64,000 nucleotides of DNA, taken from the NCBI GenBank assembly GCA_026120185.1, contig JANUWF010002278.1:1456501-1520500 (forward strand). The letters run 5' to 3'. The notes under the pieces were generated by a model that saw nothing but the letters and a program-made list of their open reading frames with translations, searched no databases and was not told the DNA's origin. How positions within the stretch are numbered: the stretch's first letter is position 1; every line of letters starts with the position of its first letter. The position numbers and the translations under genes are program-made. Positions 45,581 through 56,585 of this stretch are shown piece after piece. The stretch is from Voacanga thouarsii. Its lineage: Eukaryota; Streptophyta; Magnoliopsida; Gentianales; Apocynaceae.

Positions 45581-47168
45581 ATTACTTAAATTTTAATCAT
45601 GATTATCTTAGTTAAGTTTGAATTTTTGTTTTCTTACATTCTATAAACATTGGAATGTTGTCTTAGGGGAGACATGAAGAAAATTTCCTAATTCTATCAT
45701 CATGCCCTAAAAAGAATTCTAGAGGAATTCTTGTCCTTTTATTACCTCTAGGTTGTCCTAACATCTTCACAAATTAAATTTGTTCAAAATTTATCAAAAT
45801 CCATCTTTTTAATTCCAGAAAATTCAGCAAGAATCTCTTGTCTTTGAATTTCGAAAATGGATCTTGGAAATTGGAGGATTGACTGAAAATAGGAGAGGAG
45901 TTAGGAAAGGTTCCTAAGAAAAATTAATCAACATGGTTGAACCTTCAAATTCATCTTCATAGTGATCATGTTCTTCATGGAAGAAACCTGGAAATTTTCC
46001 AGATTCTTGAGTAGCCTAACCTTTGAAAAACATAGCTAGCTTTCTTACTCATTTACTGCCAGAAATATGGCCAATTTATTTAGCTTGAAGACTGAAAATT
46101 CTGTGCAATTCGGACTGCACAAAAAACTGCACAAACCAGAAAAATTCGCTACCTTCAACCAGAAAATGAGGTTGTTTCCTTCTACCTTCAATCCAGCAGA
46201 ACTCCTCTACTTTTCCCGCATAAAAAAGGTTGGAAAATATTTTTAAAGGACCCTCAAACACCTCTCAAGAACCTCTACAAATTGGGCTGGAATATTGCAG
46301 AAAACTGCACAAAAAATTGCAGCAAACATTCCAACCTTAGGACACCATGAAACCAGAAATTTCCAGCTTTGTTCCCTTAGGCCTAGACCGAAGAAACCAC
46401 CCTCAAACCTCTGTAAAATGACCCTTCTTCAGCCATGAACAGAATACCATCAACCTCTCCACTTACCTTGCACACTTGGACTCCATAATCACACCTCAAA
46501 TATCTCCAAAGATCACTCCATTCAAATTAAAATTTGAACTTCAAAAATTTCCAAAATTTGCTCCATGGAAACACCCTTGTATTAAGCTTCATAACAAGAA
46601 ATTCCTCTACCATTGGGCTCTAAATTTTGGCCAGCCTTGAAGCTCCATCAATTTCCATTCATTTCAGCAACGCAAACCAATCCAACCGGCTCCAAGAAAC
46701 CTCCATCAATCAAACACCATTAACATATCCTATACCTCAAACCACTCCTCAAATCTCTCCATTTTAATTTCAAACAATCAGATTTCTCTCCTCCTTTCTA
46801 AGCTGAAATTGAATCTCCTAAACTCCCTAAACCATTCGGCTAGCATTCCCTGATATCGTGCAGCATATTTCCCTTAAACTCTCTCAATTTTCACCAAGAA
46901 CACACACTACTTCTCTTCAAGTGAAAAGCCACTCTAAACACCTCTAATCCCTCTCAAAAACTCCAGATTACTCCTACATACTCCCTAGAGTTCATTTCTA
47001 AAATTTATAGCACCAAATCTTGAAAACAAGAATTGGCATTCGGATTAAAAGCAGCTTATTTTATTATTATTATTATTTTTTTGAAGTCTCAAGAACATCA
47101 TTAAGCTAACCAAGAACAACTCCTTTGTTCATCTTCTTCCATTCAACCTACAACATATCATGCTAATG

Positions 47169-47247
<79 letters not shown>
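47169..47247. repeat. Long (CT)n microsatellite in the A3 LTR
   Basis: Close to 40 CT units with one early interruption, the longest simple repeat in the window. Confidence 0.97.
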
Positions 47248-47249
<2 letters not shown>

Positions 47250-49746
47250 GCTAGGGATTTAGTCATGTGATGGCATGTGTTGATTTAAGCCTATGCTCAT
47301 GAATGGATTGGTTTAATGTTTGATATTGGAGAAAGTGTTCACGATCTTGTTTAGAAATAGGAACCATGATTATGTTCTTGCTGATCCTAGGTGTAACACC
47401 CCGCAACCTAGGCCTGACAGGGCCGGGGATGCTGCCCCGTCCAAAGGACAAGGGGTCTTTATAACTAGATCACACAAATATAATAGCGGAATAAAAATGA
47501 TACTTTAACTTAAAATTTATTACAACCTAAAATACTTCAAGAATGAATCCATAAATTCGCAAAACAAAGCCATAAGTAAAATTATCCACTCTCGCCTCCC
47601 ATAACATTACATAAGATAAATCCTCAAGAAAAAAAAAAATCTCCCAAGACAGGCAATGTTTAGCTACTCATGCCCACAGCAGGATCGACCTGAAATCATG
47701 ATAAAATGGTGATGAGACAGAAATTTCAGTAAGTCCGTGTGTGCTTAAGTGACGGGAGAAAACAGTTCGTGAATGCAAAGTATAAAAATTCTTTATAAAA
47801 GATCACTGGCAAGCAATAAACATTAGTCAAAAGCAAGAGTGGTGTTTTGGCTTTTCCAACCATAGATCAACCACTCAATGAAATGGTCATGGGTTACCAC
47901 ACATTGGGCCCCATAACCGAATGGTCAGCATACCACACTTTGTGCATACCGCCGCCCAAAATGCCACACTTTGTACAGATTGACAAAAGTAGGTGATCGG
48001 CCTACTGGGCAAGATACTCCTCCTTCTCTATACTCCAAACAACAACCGGGTGTCCATTCCGGCACAATACAGTCACTTGACTGAAATAAATTGCTAGCTC
48101 GGACCGGTACGACTTACTAGACTGACATCTTATCCGGGAAGGACTCACCACTTAGAGGTGGCCTTCTACTGAGGGACTTACCCTAACCCTTCCAAGACTA
48201 GTCCTAGTAGTCCACCTTTATTGAGTACTCAACGACGTTTTTCTCTTGGGATAAAATGAACAAAACATGATTTCACATGAAACTGGCAATTTAGGGATCT
48301 CCAAAGTCGTTATCAAAATTAGTTTTAGAAAGTATTTTGAGTTTGAGTAATTCTGCTCAATAATTCAATTGTTTGAAATAAGGAAGAATTCCACCCTCAA
48401 TTGCCTTTATATACATGAGCGTACATACACTCTACATTTGACTTGCCATAAAGAAAACATTTCACATCAGTCTGGTTTTATGCAGGAGCTTACCTGATTC
48501 TTTTTCACAAATAAAAGGTCTCCAACAGCTGACCTAACCCCACATGACAAATACAAATCGCAATCAATTTCAAGCCACAAACCACTACCTCAATTTTAAG
48601 TCAACACAACTTACTACTACCATGATCCTAGTGTCCCAAGCTTTAAAGTTAAACAATAAGTAAATAGGGTAAGAGTTGAGCCTAGTGTGATATTTAAAAT
48701 AATTAATGGTTTGGGAAATACATTTTAATAAGTTGAAAGCTTAAATCTTGTTAAGGAAAATTTAGAGTTTATTTGATCAAGAGTCCTAAGTAGTTTTAGG
48801 TAAAATAATGATTTATTAATAATTTAGTTGTTAGAAAATAATTGATAGCTAAAATTAGTTGAAAATGAATTTAATGGGTCTTGCTTGAAAAATAATAAAT
48901 AAATTCTTACTGGGTTTTGATTAAAAGATAATAATTAAATTTGTAGTAATAAATATTTCACTAATCATAATTATTTCCATAAAAGGCTTTAATTGATTTC
49001 ATTATTTTAAATAATATATATATATATATATTATTTTTTTAGCAAAGCTATTATTTATTTGACTAAAATATCCTTATTGTTTATAATAGTCCAAATCTAC
49101 CCTTCCTAGGGTTTTTCGAAAATACAAAAAAAAATTATTTTATTGAATATTTTATTCAAGAAGTAAAATTAGTTTAGGGACAACTAGATTATGATTCAAA
49201 TTCATATGGCTAACCACAATCAAGAACATGCACAATCCTTCAATTCATCAAATCGACCAAATTTTTCATATAAGAATAGATCTAAATTTATCAAGACATG
49301 ATCTAACCTCTACTAGCATAAATATGATCATGGCTTTACCAATCCATCATGAATAAAAATCCTATTCACCAATAGCGACATAATCTCTAGCATGCTTTGA
49401 CACAAATACTACCTATGACATGCATCAAACCTCAATTCAACATACAACCAACTAATATAATCATTCCATGCATAAATCCCATCTCCTTCACAATCATATA
49501 TATACTCATGCTTCAAGCACAACAACACATACTCAAATCCCATCGCCATCTACCTTCTAACAACATCATCCTAGAGACATGATTCTAGAGTTTAAAAAGG
49601 AAGATTGAAGGTACTTGATTGATGAATGCCTTGAAGGAGTTTAGAGTAGATCTCAACTCCTAGATGTCTAACTTTGTTCAAGGGAGATGGCGAGAGCATC
49701 ATTATGGAAGAAGAAGTCATCCGGCCAAGAGAGAGGGATTTCGACC

Positions 49747-49747
<1 letters not shown>

Positions 49748-49789
<42 letters not shown>
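49748..49789. repeat. (GA)n microsatellite in LTR A4
   Basis: Uninterrupted GA run at the position of the A1 CT tract. Confidence 0.96.
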
Positions 49790-49792
<3 letters not shown>

Positions 49793-51405
49793 ATCATTAG
49801 TATGTTTATTCACATAGGTTTTCACTAGAGATCAAGTTTGGAGAAAATGAAGTTGATAGAGTAAATTTACCTTGAAGATGTTCTTGTCCTTCACAGAAAT
49901 TTTCTGGTTTTGATCCGAAGTAGCAAGATGATTTGAGGAGTTTGATTTTAAGAATGGTGTCGATGGACTCACAGCGGTAAGTAGGTCAAATCTGGAGATT
50001 TTAGTGAAGGTTTGAAGTGATTTGGAGGGGTATTAGGTGAAAGAAAGTAGTAGGTGTTCTTGGTGTAGTGTGTGTGTTCTTGGAGATTGAAGGGAATTGA
50101 GAGATTGTAGTCTAGCTGCCGAAAATTCTGAGGGAATTAGGCTGACCGAATTTCTGTAGGGTTTAGGGAGTTGTTTCTCTGATTTGGAAGGAAAAAGGGA
50201 AGGTTAGTTGTCACAATCCTTGAAGAATATTTTTAGGAAGTGAATTTGGAAACTAAATATTCCAATAATATCTTGATTGTTGGAGAGTTTTGGAAGTCTG
50301 CCATGGCTGACTGTTTGAGCAGAATTTCGGTGGGATTAATGCTGGTCTATGGGAGCTTATGGTGGGCGAAAGTAGGGTTCTTAATGGTGAAGAAGAAGTC
50401 TGGTTATTTGGGAAATGCATTATGGGAAGTTGCTAAACAAATGTGGCTGGAATTTTGGAAATCAACCAAGCTAAATTGCAGGGATTTGTTGGAGAGATTT
50501 TTGGACAGCCATTGCTGAATTTCGTGCAGAAGCTTAAGGGGGACAATGGAGCTCTGATATTGGAGGTTTAAGGAAGGTTTTTGCAGGATAAGGTTGGTGT
50601 TTTGGCTGGGAGAAAAATAGAAAACAAAACTGGAACTTGGACTGCCCAGAATTTTCGCTGGGCAGATTTTCGGCTGCCATTTCCAGCCGACTTACAGAGG
50701 GTTTGAAGGGGGAATTTAGGGGTTTTCAAGGCTGGTTTACAGCCTTCTTCATGGAGGAAAAACATGGCTAAGGTGCTGTACAAAATCTAGAAGAAAACAG
50801 CTTGGTTTTGGACTCTCAAAGTGGCGATTTGTACAGGAATTTTTCCTGTTGTTGCTCCAGCTTTGAGCAGTCTGAAAATGGCCAAGAAATTCAGATTGTA
50901 AACTGATCCTAAAGAACATTTTTTTGGCAGCATTTGGAAAGGAATGTTAGCTAAGAAATTCGACATTTTGAAGGCACAACAAGCTGAAAATTTTCAACTC
51001 ATTCCAAGAAGGAAGATGAACTAGCTAGAGGGAATTTTCAGCCAACTCACTAGAGGGATTTTTCCCCTTGGAACTTCCCACAACTCTTCCACATTTTTCA
51101 GACCATAAGAAGTATTTTACCAAGACATTTTGATCTTACAAGATCACAACACATTACTGAAATTTCTGGAAAGAAAATGGCTAGAATCACTTGATCAAAC
51201 TAATGAGTTGAAAATTAAGGAAAAATCAAAGATCAAGGAAAAATGAATTCCCTTTGGGAAATTCGAGTGGGTAAGGGTATAGAATGAGGTTGCTCCTAAC
51301 ATGTCTCTCTTAGGACATCATCCCTACCTTACTCCAAGCTCATAAGGCCGAAATTACTCTTCCCCAAGCAAAAATAAAATTAAATCAAGCTAATGCTTCC
51401 ATGCT

Positions 51406-51460
51406 GGAATTTGAACCCTAGTCTTCAATAATTAATTCTAAGGCTCTAACCACTAAACCA
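51406..51460 (-). other. tRNA-like module in LTR A4 (best copy)
   Basis: A box TGGTTTAGTGG (51450-51460) and B box GGTTCAAATTCC (51406-51417) are 43 nt apart start to start, inside the range of true tRNA genes. TTAGAGCC follows the A box as in a D arm. The T arm is partly paired, and the acceptor arm and anticodon stem are not convincing. Probably a tRNA-derived internal promoter fixed in this LTR family. Confidence 0.62.
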
Positions 51461-53011
51461 CATCAACTCTTCTTGATATTTTCCCTAGAAAAATTATTTT
51501 CTATTCAATCCACGAGCTATTTCCCTATTTTCACTTCGGGCAAAAATTATCATTCTGCCCTTCTCACACAATACTCATCCACAAGACTTCAAGACAATAA
51601 AACTCAAATCCAAAGCACATAAAAATCATATAGAAATGTATTTAATCATGAAATAAAATATTATATGCATCCCAACCCCCTTACTCTAAGGTTGGTTTTG
51701 ACTGGGGTTTCACACTAGGTTATTTTAATTAGCAAATTTTATTACCTTAATTGAAATTATTACTATATTTTTCTCTAAAGATTTTGAAATTCCTAGAAAG
51801 TTTTGGAAATAGAATATTAAATGAAATATTAATATTTTACTAGTCAAATAAATAATATCTTTTATTAAAAATAATATATATATATATATATGTATGTATG
51901 TATAATAGTAAATAAGATCTTTTATATAAATAATAATAATAATAAATAAAATATTAGTGACCTTGTAGACCATAGTTCAAACTTTTACCTATATTTATAA
52001 ATATTATTTATATTAAAATTTGTTTGTTATTTATTAAACAAAGATTTAATATAATTAATTTATTATTAATTTTATTTATTACTAATTATTTATTATCTAT
52101 TAAAAACTAATTGTAATTTATTATTTATTTATAATAAAACTATTTTTAAATTACCATTTACTAATATTAATTAGGATGATTCAACATTTAAACCTTAGTT
52201 TATTTATTAACAATAGTACTCAAGTATTATTATTTGAACTTATAACTTATTAGTAATTATTTTAGAACCCCTAGTTATTTTAACTTATCAAGCTAGTCTT
52301 ATTTTATAAAATCCTTTATCATCAAGCCTTAAAGCTTAGGACATTAAGGTCATGGTTGTAATTAGTTGAACTAGGAATTATTTATGTAAGGCAAGTATAG
52401 CTCAAGTATAACCTTATGCCTTGTGTTTACCCCAGGTGGGGTTAGATCAGCCTTAGAGGATTTTTGTTGAGTTCGAGAAAGCAAAGGATCTAGTAAGCTC
52501 CTGCATGGAGTCATTTGAAGATCAAAATTATTGTGGCAAGCCAAATTCAATATGTATGAACATTCATTTCATAAAGGCAATTAAGGACAGTTTTTCCTTT
52601 TTATTTTAGTCAAGCAAACCGTTTGAAAATTAACAAGCAGTTTTACACAAATTACTAAACTCTTTCTAAAACCTAACTTTGGTAAGAATTTTAGAAGCCT
52701 TAATTGTTGTTTCCAAGTAAAACATGGTATGGTCAATTTTCTCCCAAGTGGGACAAGCAATGTTGAGTACTTAATAAGGGTATACTACTAGGACCAGTCT
52801 TTGAAGGGTTAGGGTAAGTCTCTCAGTAGGTGACCATCTCTGAGGGGTGAGTCCTTCTTGGATAGGATGCCAGTCCGGTAGGTCATACTGGTCCGAGCTA
52901 GCAAATTTTAGTCAAATGGATTATGTGTTCCTGGAATGGACAACTGATAAGTTTATGGTGTAGAGATGGAGGAGTATCTCACCCAGTTGGTCGTACACCT
53001 ACCTTATGTCA

Positions 53012-53068
53012 GCATGCTCAACGTGTGGCATTCTGACCAACGACATGCTCAACGTGTGGCATACTGAC
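53012..53068 (+). repeat. Two-unit minisatellite in the A3 LTR
   Basis: Two units with TGCTCAACGTGTGGCATNCTGACC, the A3 form of the A1 repeat at 3942-3995. Confidence 0.7.
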
Positions 53069-53583
53069 CATGTGGTCATGGGGCCTAACGTGTGGTAGCC
53101 TATGGCTACCCCTTTGAGTGGTTCTATTTATTGTGCACATGTAGAGTTTGAAAAGCAAAACACCACTCTTTATTTTCAGCATTTATTTAATACTTTTCAG
53201 CATTTATTTAATACTTTTCAGCACTTTCTCTTATAAACTTTTACAACTTGCATACATGAACTGTTTTACCTGAAACAGTCAAAGCACGCACAGGCTTATT
53301 GAGATTTTTTTTTTTTTTATCTCATCACCTTTTATGCCATGTTTTTAGGTTGATCCTATTGTGGAGGTCCATAGCTAGATTTGTTGCCTATACTTTGAAG
53401 ACTTTATGATATTTCTCTTATGTGATGTTTTGAGACACGGTAGCAAGCAATTTATTTTGGATTTATTTTGTTCATGTATTTTTAAAGTATTGCTTTTATG
53501 TCATCTAGTTATAAAGACCCCTTATCCTGTGGATGGGGCGACATCCCCAGCCCTATTGGGCCTAGGTAGTGGGGTGTTACAAG

Positions 53584-53596
53584 TGGTATCAAAGCC
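53584..53596 (+). promoter_or_regulatory. A3 primer-binding site
   Basis: TGGTATCAAAGCC directly after the LTR; initiator tRNA-Met type, the same variant as B1. Confidence 0.9.
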
Positions 53597-53680
53597 TAGG
53601 TTTAGATAAATATTGATAGTACATGTTTTGTTTTATTAATTTTAAATCTTTTGACTAACTTGTCTTGTTTATGCGGCAAG

Positions 53681-54170
53681 ATGGTTAGAATGCTTAGAAC
53701 TGTAAGGAAAGGGCAGCAATGGCATCCACCCATCCTTATCTACCCCGGAAGACCTACCAGTGCCTCGGCCTGCGCCTCAGCCTGCACCTCAACCAATTAT
53801 ACCCCTAGATGATAGCAGTGACAAAGAGGTCCAGATTATTAAGCTATCCCCCAATACCTGTGATGGAGTTGGTTATTGACAGTGAAGACGAGGAGATTGA
53901 TATGGAATATGTTCCCCTCCCTCCTAGTCCCATAGTTGACTTGACAGCTGATAGTGATGACTCGGGGGAGATAGATTACGAATCTCCACCTTGACCTTCC
54001 TTCATACCCCACCCAACTAGGTTGAGACCGAGGAGAGTTCTAGGTGACCCTAGAAGGAGCCAATGGATGATGGGTTTGTGAATGGGGCTGAGATAGACTT
54101 CACTAGGAATTCTGGGGGATGGTTGTATGATGCCAACTTTGAAGACTCTGATGAGGATTACAGAGGTTAA
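53681..54170 (+). pseudogene. A3 accessory ORF between PBS and gag, with SUMO-interaction-like motifs
   Basis: A degraded acidic ORF, readable from ATG 53681 with about three frameshifts to TAA at 54168-54170. Segments are a Pro-rich PVPRPAPQPAPQPIIPLDD, then MELVIDSEDEEIDM (ATG 53863), then PSPIVDLTADSDDSGE (about 53929-53970), and a C-terminal end ANFEDSDEDYRG. The cores VID-SEDEE and IVDLT-ADSDD match the known SUMO-interacting pattern of a hydrophobic stretch followed by Ser/acidic residues. B1 has an acidic ORF at the same place. Neither contains gag, protease or zinc-finger motifs. Function is inferred only from the motif; the present copy cannot be translated intact. Confidence 0.5.
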
Positions 54171-54409
54171 GTGCTGGTATGATTAGGATGTTTTATTTAC
54201 TGCTAAAGATTTTATTCATGTTTACTGCTTTATTTTCGAATTCATGCAAATAAGAGTACCTGGAGTACTCTAAGGTTTGAGAAAAATTTATATGCAATGC
54301 AAAAATTTTGCATCTATTTTTCTTTTGCTTAAACCTGAATGTGAATGCATGCTCAATTGAATTGTTTTAAACTCAAATGCATAAACTCATTATCTGACCA
54401 TAGTTTAGA

Positions 54410-54505
54410 ATGGCACCCAAGCGCCGTGTAGCCACATCAAGCAGAAGAGTTCCGGAAGTAGAATCTATGACACTGGAGTTTGAGACAACTCAAGCACCGT
54501 CACCC
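54410..54505 (+). pseudogene. A3 gag, first 32 codons (interrupted by E)
   Basis: The ATG at 54410 reads MAPKRRVATSSRRVPEVESM, a basic start typical of chromovirus Gag. It is open to codon 32 at 54505, where E is inserted. After E and its CACCC duplication the same frame continues at 63961 (NWGDENEPDLEMG) to the window end. The rest of gag-pol is outside the window. Confidence 0.75.
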
Positions 54506-54839
54506 TGTTAGATTGTATGCCCTCTTAGACTAGGTTTCTGATGTAAAATTGAATATTTTAATAAAAGAATTTATTTTCAGAAATTATTTGTGAATTTACT
54601 TTTTGTTTGTGCACAATTTGCGTTTGGAACAGACCAATTATTTTTAAATAAGTGATCCATGTGAATGGTGATCATTCACAGTAAGATATGGATTACGGGT
54701 TATTTAACACATAAACATTTGTTCTTAACCTATTGTGAGAATGGGAATCTCATCATGTTTAGGTTATTATGTTATGAATTCCAAATAGGGGATGGCTTAC
54801 CTTTAGCCAGTGAGTAGTCCACTCACTTCATGACATAAG

Positions 54840-54914
54840 CGTATTTCGAATACGTAGAACAGGACCTGCAGTAGTGGTTTCTAAAAAGTACTATATGGTA
54901 GAAACCTAAACTAC
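54840..54914. promoter_or_regulatory. Paired foldbacks in E U3 (5' LTR)
   Basis: CGTATT-TCG-AATACG (54840-54854) and GTAGT-GGTTTCTA paired with TAGAAACC-ACTAC (54871-54914). Present again in the 3' LTR at 62236-62250 and 62267-62310, and in D with changed but pairing bases. Confidence 0.5.
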
Positions 54915-55415
54915 TACCGCTACAGCGTGGACTAGTACTCTCTGACTTGAGTATGAGTTGGTAGTCTGGCGAAACTGGAAGCATATACTTTGATTTGCTA
55001 TAGTTGAGGTTCTATCGTATGGCTAATATACTTGCATGTTGGGTATGTATGACTAGTTAGTTAAGGCAGACTTATATAAGATAGTTTCTACACTAAATCG
55101 CCCTTTGTGGTTGTCCGAATGATCTAAATATCCAGGGCCCTGGAAAACATGACTTGGATGTTTGCTTTAGGGTAGCTCTCTTGAAAAGCGGAAACACTCC
55201 GGAAGTCGTGGATCATTGGACTAGAAGCCTAAGAATGGTAGATGTCATTTAGAGGGGTGTTAGTACATTTCTTCCTCTCTAAATGTACGGCGATTTGTAG
55301 AGGAGTATTTTAGTCATTTTACCTGTAGGTCGGAGACTTTGCTAATGCAGCATTGTCCTTAGCGTCAATATTTCCTTATGGTGATATTAGGAAATATCAG
55401 AATGCAAAGTATAGC

Positions 55416-55426
55416 TATTTATATAG
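55416..55426 (+). promoter_or_regulatory. Putative TATA box of E
   Basis: TATTTATATAG, 910 bp into the LTR and downstream of the conserved U3 foldbacks. The 3' LTR equivalent is TATTTATAGAG near 62814. Confidence 0.45.
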
Positions 55427-56573
55427 CAGGGGTATTTTGGTAATTTTAGCAGCCAAGGCGATGTGTCTTTTTGGTCCTCGAAATAGCCCGTGAGTCCTAA
55501 TTAATTTTGGGTTGAGGAATTGGCCTCAGTTTAAGAGGATTTTATTTTATTTTATTTTACTTTATTTTATTCGGGATGTCTAGTTTATTATTAGACAGGA
55601 ATAAAATAAATAAATAAATAAAATAAAAATAGGAGTTGAGAAAAATTAATATCTGATTTAATTGGTTAATTAATTATTTAGGGCCTAGGCCCAGTTTTAA
55701 TAATTAGGAAATTAACCTGAGCTTAAACTAGGGAAAATAATTAATATTTAATTATTTATTGTGTTATTTATATAAGTCCAAGAAATAAATAATTAAATAT
55801 TAATTATTTTGGTTCATTTGGGCTCATTAATTATTTATTGGGTTATTTCTATAAGCTCAGAAAATAAATAATTAATGTTTATTATTTTGGGCCTTTTAGG
55901 TCCAAGAAAAATAATAAATATTATTTCGACCTAATAGCTTGGACCGTAGGGTTTCTTCCAGATACAGTTCAGATAAGTTTAGGATTAAGCTAAACTAATT
56001 CTCTGGATAACATCCGGGTGTTTGAAATATGATATCCCAGGGGATATATTTATCAGATAATTGGAGACCTAGTTTAGGCTAACAATAAACAAGACTCTGG
56101 GATAGAGAAAACCCTAATATTTTTCCCTAGCTTTTCTCTCTAGCTCACGAGACTCTCCCTCACGTCTCTGTTCACACAGCTCTCTCTCTCGTGAGTTTTG
56201 CTTCATCCTCTTGTTCTTGATTCTTTGCTAATCAATTGCAAGAGAACTAAGGAGATTAGAGACAACTCTTCTTCACTGGAGTGCTCACCAACGAATTTAG
56301 GCAGTGGTGATATTCCGTGAACCAGAAAGCTTGGCATTTATGCTTCACCGGAGGAAGAAAACTGGACAGTGGAAGCTTCACTGGATGTTCATGGATGGAT
56401 GAAGAAGAAGCTGTTTTCCCAGGTTCAAAGCTTTCTTCAACATTCTTCAAAATTTTAAGGCTCCAACAGGTATGTTTTCATCCCACCATACTGCTCCCAT
56501 ACCCTATTTAATGTTCATGTTCTCCATTTTTGTCTACTAAAGCATGCTCTGTAAATATGTCAATTCCTTCAAG

Positions 56574-56584
56574 TGGTATCAGAG
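56574..56584 (+). promoter_or_regulatory. E primer-binding site
   Basis: TGGTATCAGAG two bases after the LTR; the next base has changed from C to A. Confidence 0.88.
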
Positions 56585-56585
56585 A

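Larger units (their letters stand above)
47392..51714 (-). mobile_element. Solo giant LTR A4 (4323 bp) inside the A3 LTR
   Basis: The minus strand starts TGTGAAACCCC and ends GGGGTGTTACA. A perfect duplication CTAGG flanks it (47387-47391 and 51715-51719). It retains the whole GC-rich 3' end that A2 has lost. It contains a GA tract (49748-49789), the palindrome (48221-48232), two minisatellite units (about 47927-47980) and the tRNA-like module (51406-51460). One ORF of 92 codons (50240-50518) lies on the opposite strand of the LTR and has no homologue in A1, so it is chance. Confidence 0.94.
41483..53581 (+). repeat. A3 5' LTR in three segments
   Basis: Segments 41483-41682, 45473-47391 and 51715-53581 join into one LTR colinear with A1 and A5. 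The gaps are B2 and A4, each at a (partly decayed) 5-bp duplication. The LTR ends GGGGTGTTACA, two bases before the PBS. Confidence 0.9.
54506..56571 (+). repeat. E 5' LTR (2066 bp)
   Basis: Starts TGTTAGATTGTATGCCC, ends CTTCA. U3 holds two foldbacks (54840-54854, 54871-54914) and a TATA-like TATTTATATAG (55416-55426). A pyrimidine-rich stretch lies near 56120-56220. Confidence 0.93.

Noticed and set aside
50240..50518. 92-codon plus-strand ORF in LTR A4
   Set aside because: The equivalent DNA in A1 and A2 has stops; it is antisense to the LTR and without any domain.
51406..51460. A functional nuclear tRNA gene
   Set aside because: A and B boxes are present, but the acceptor stem and anticodon arm do not pair convincingly. 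Kept only as a tRNA-like module.
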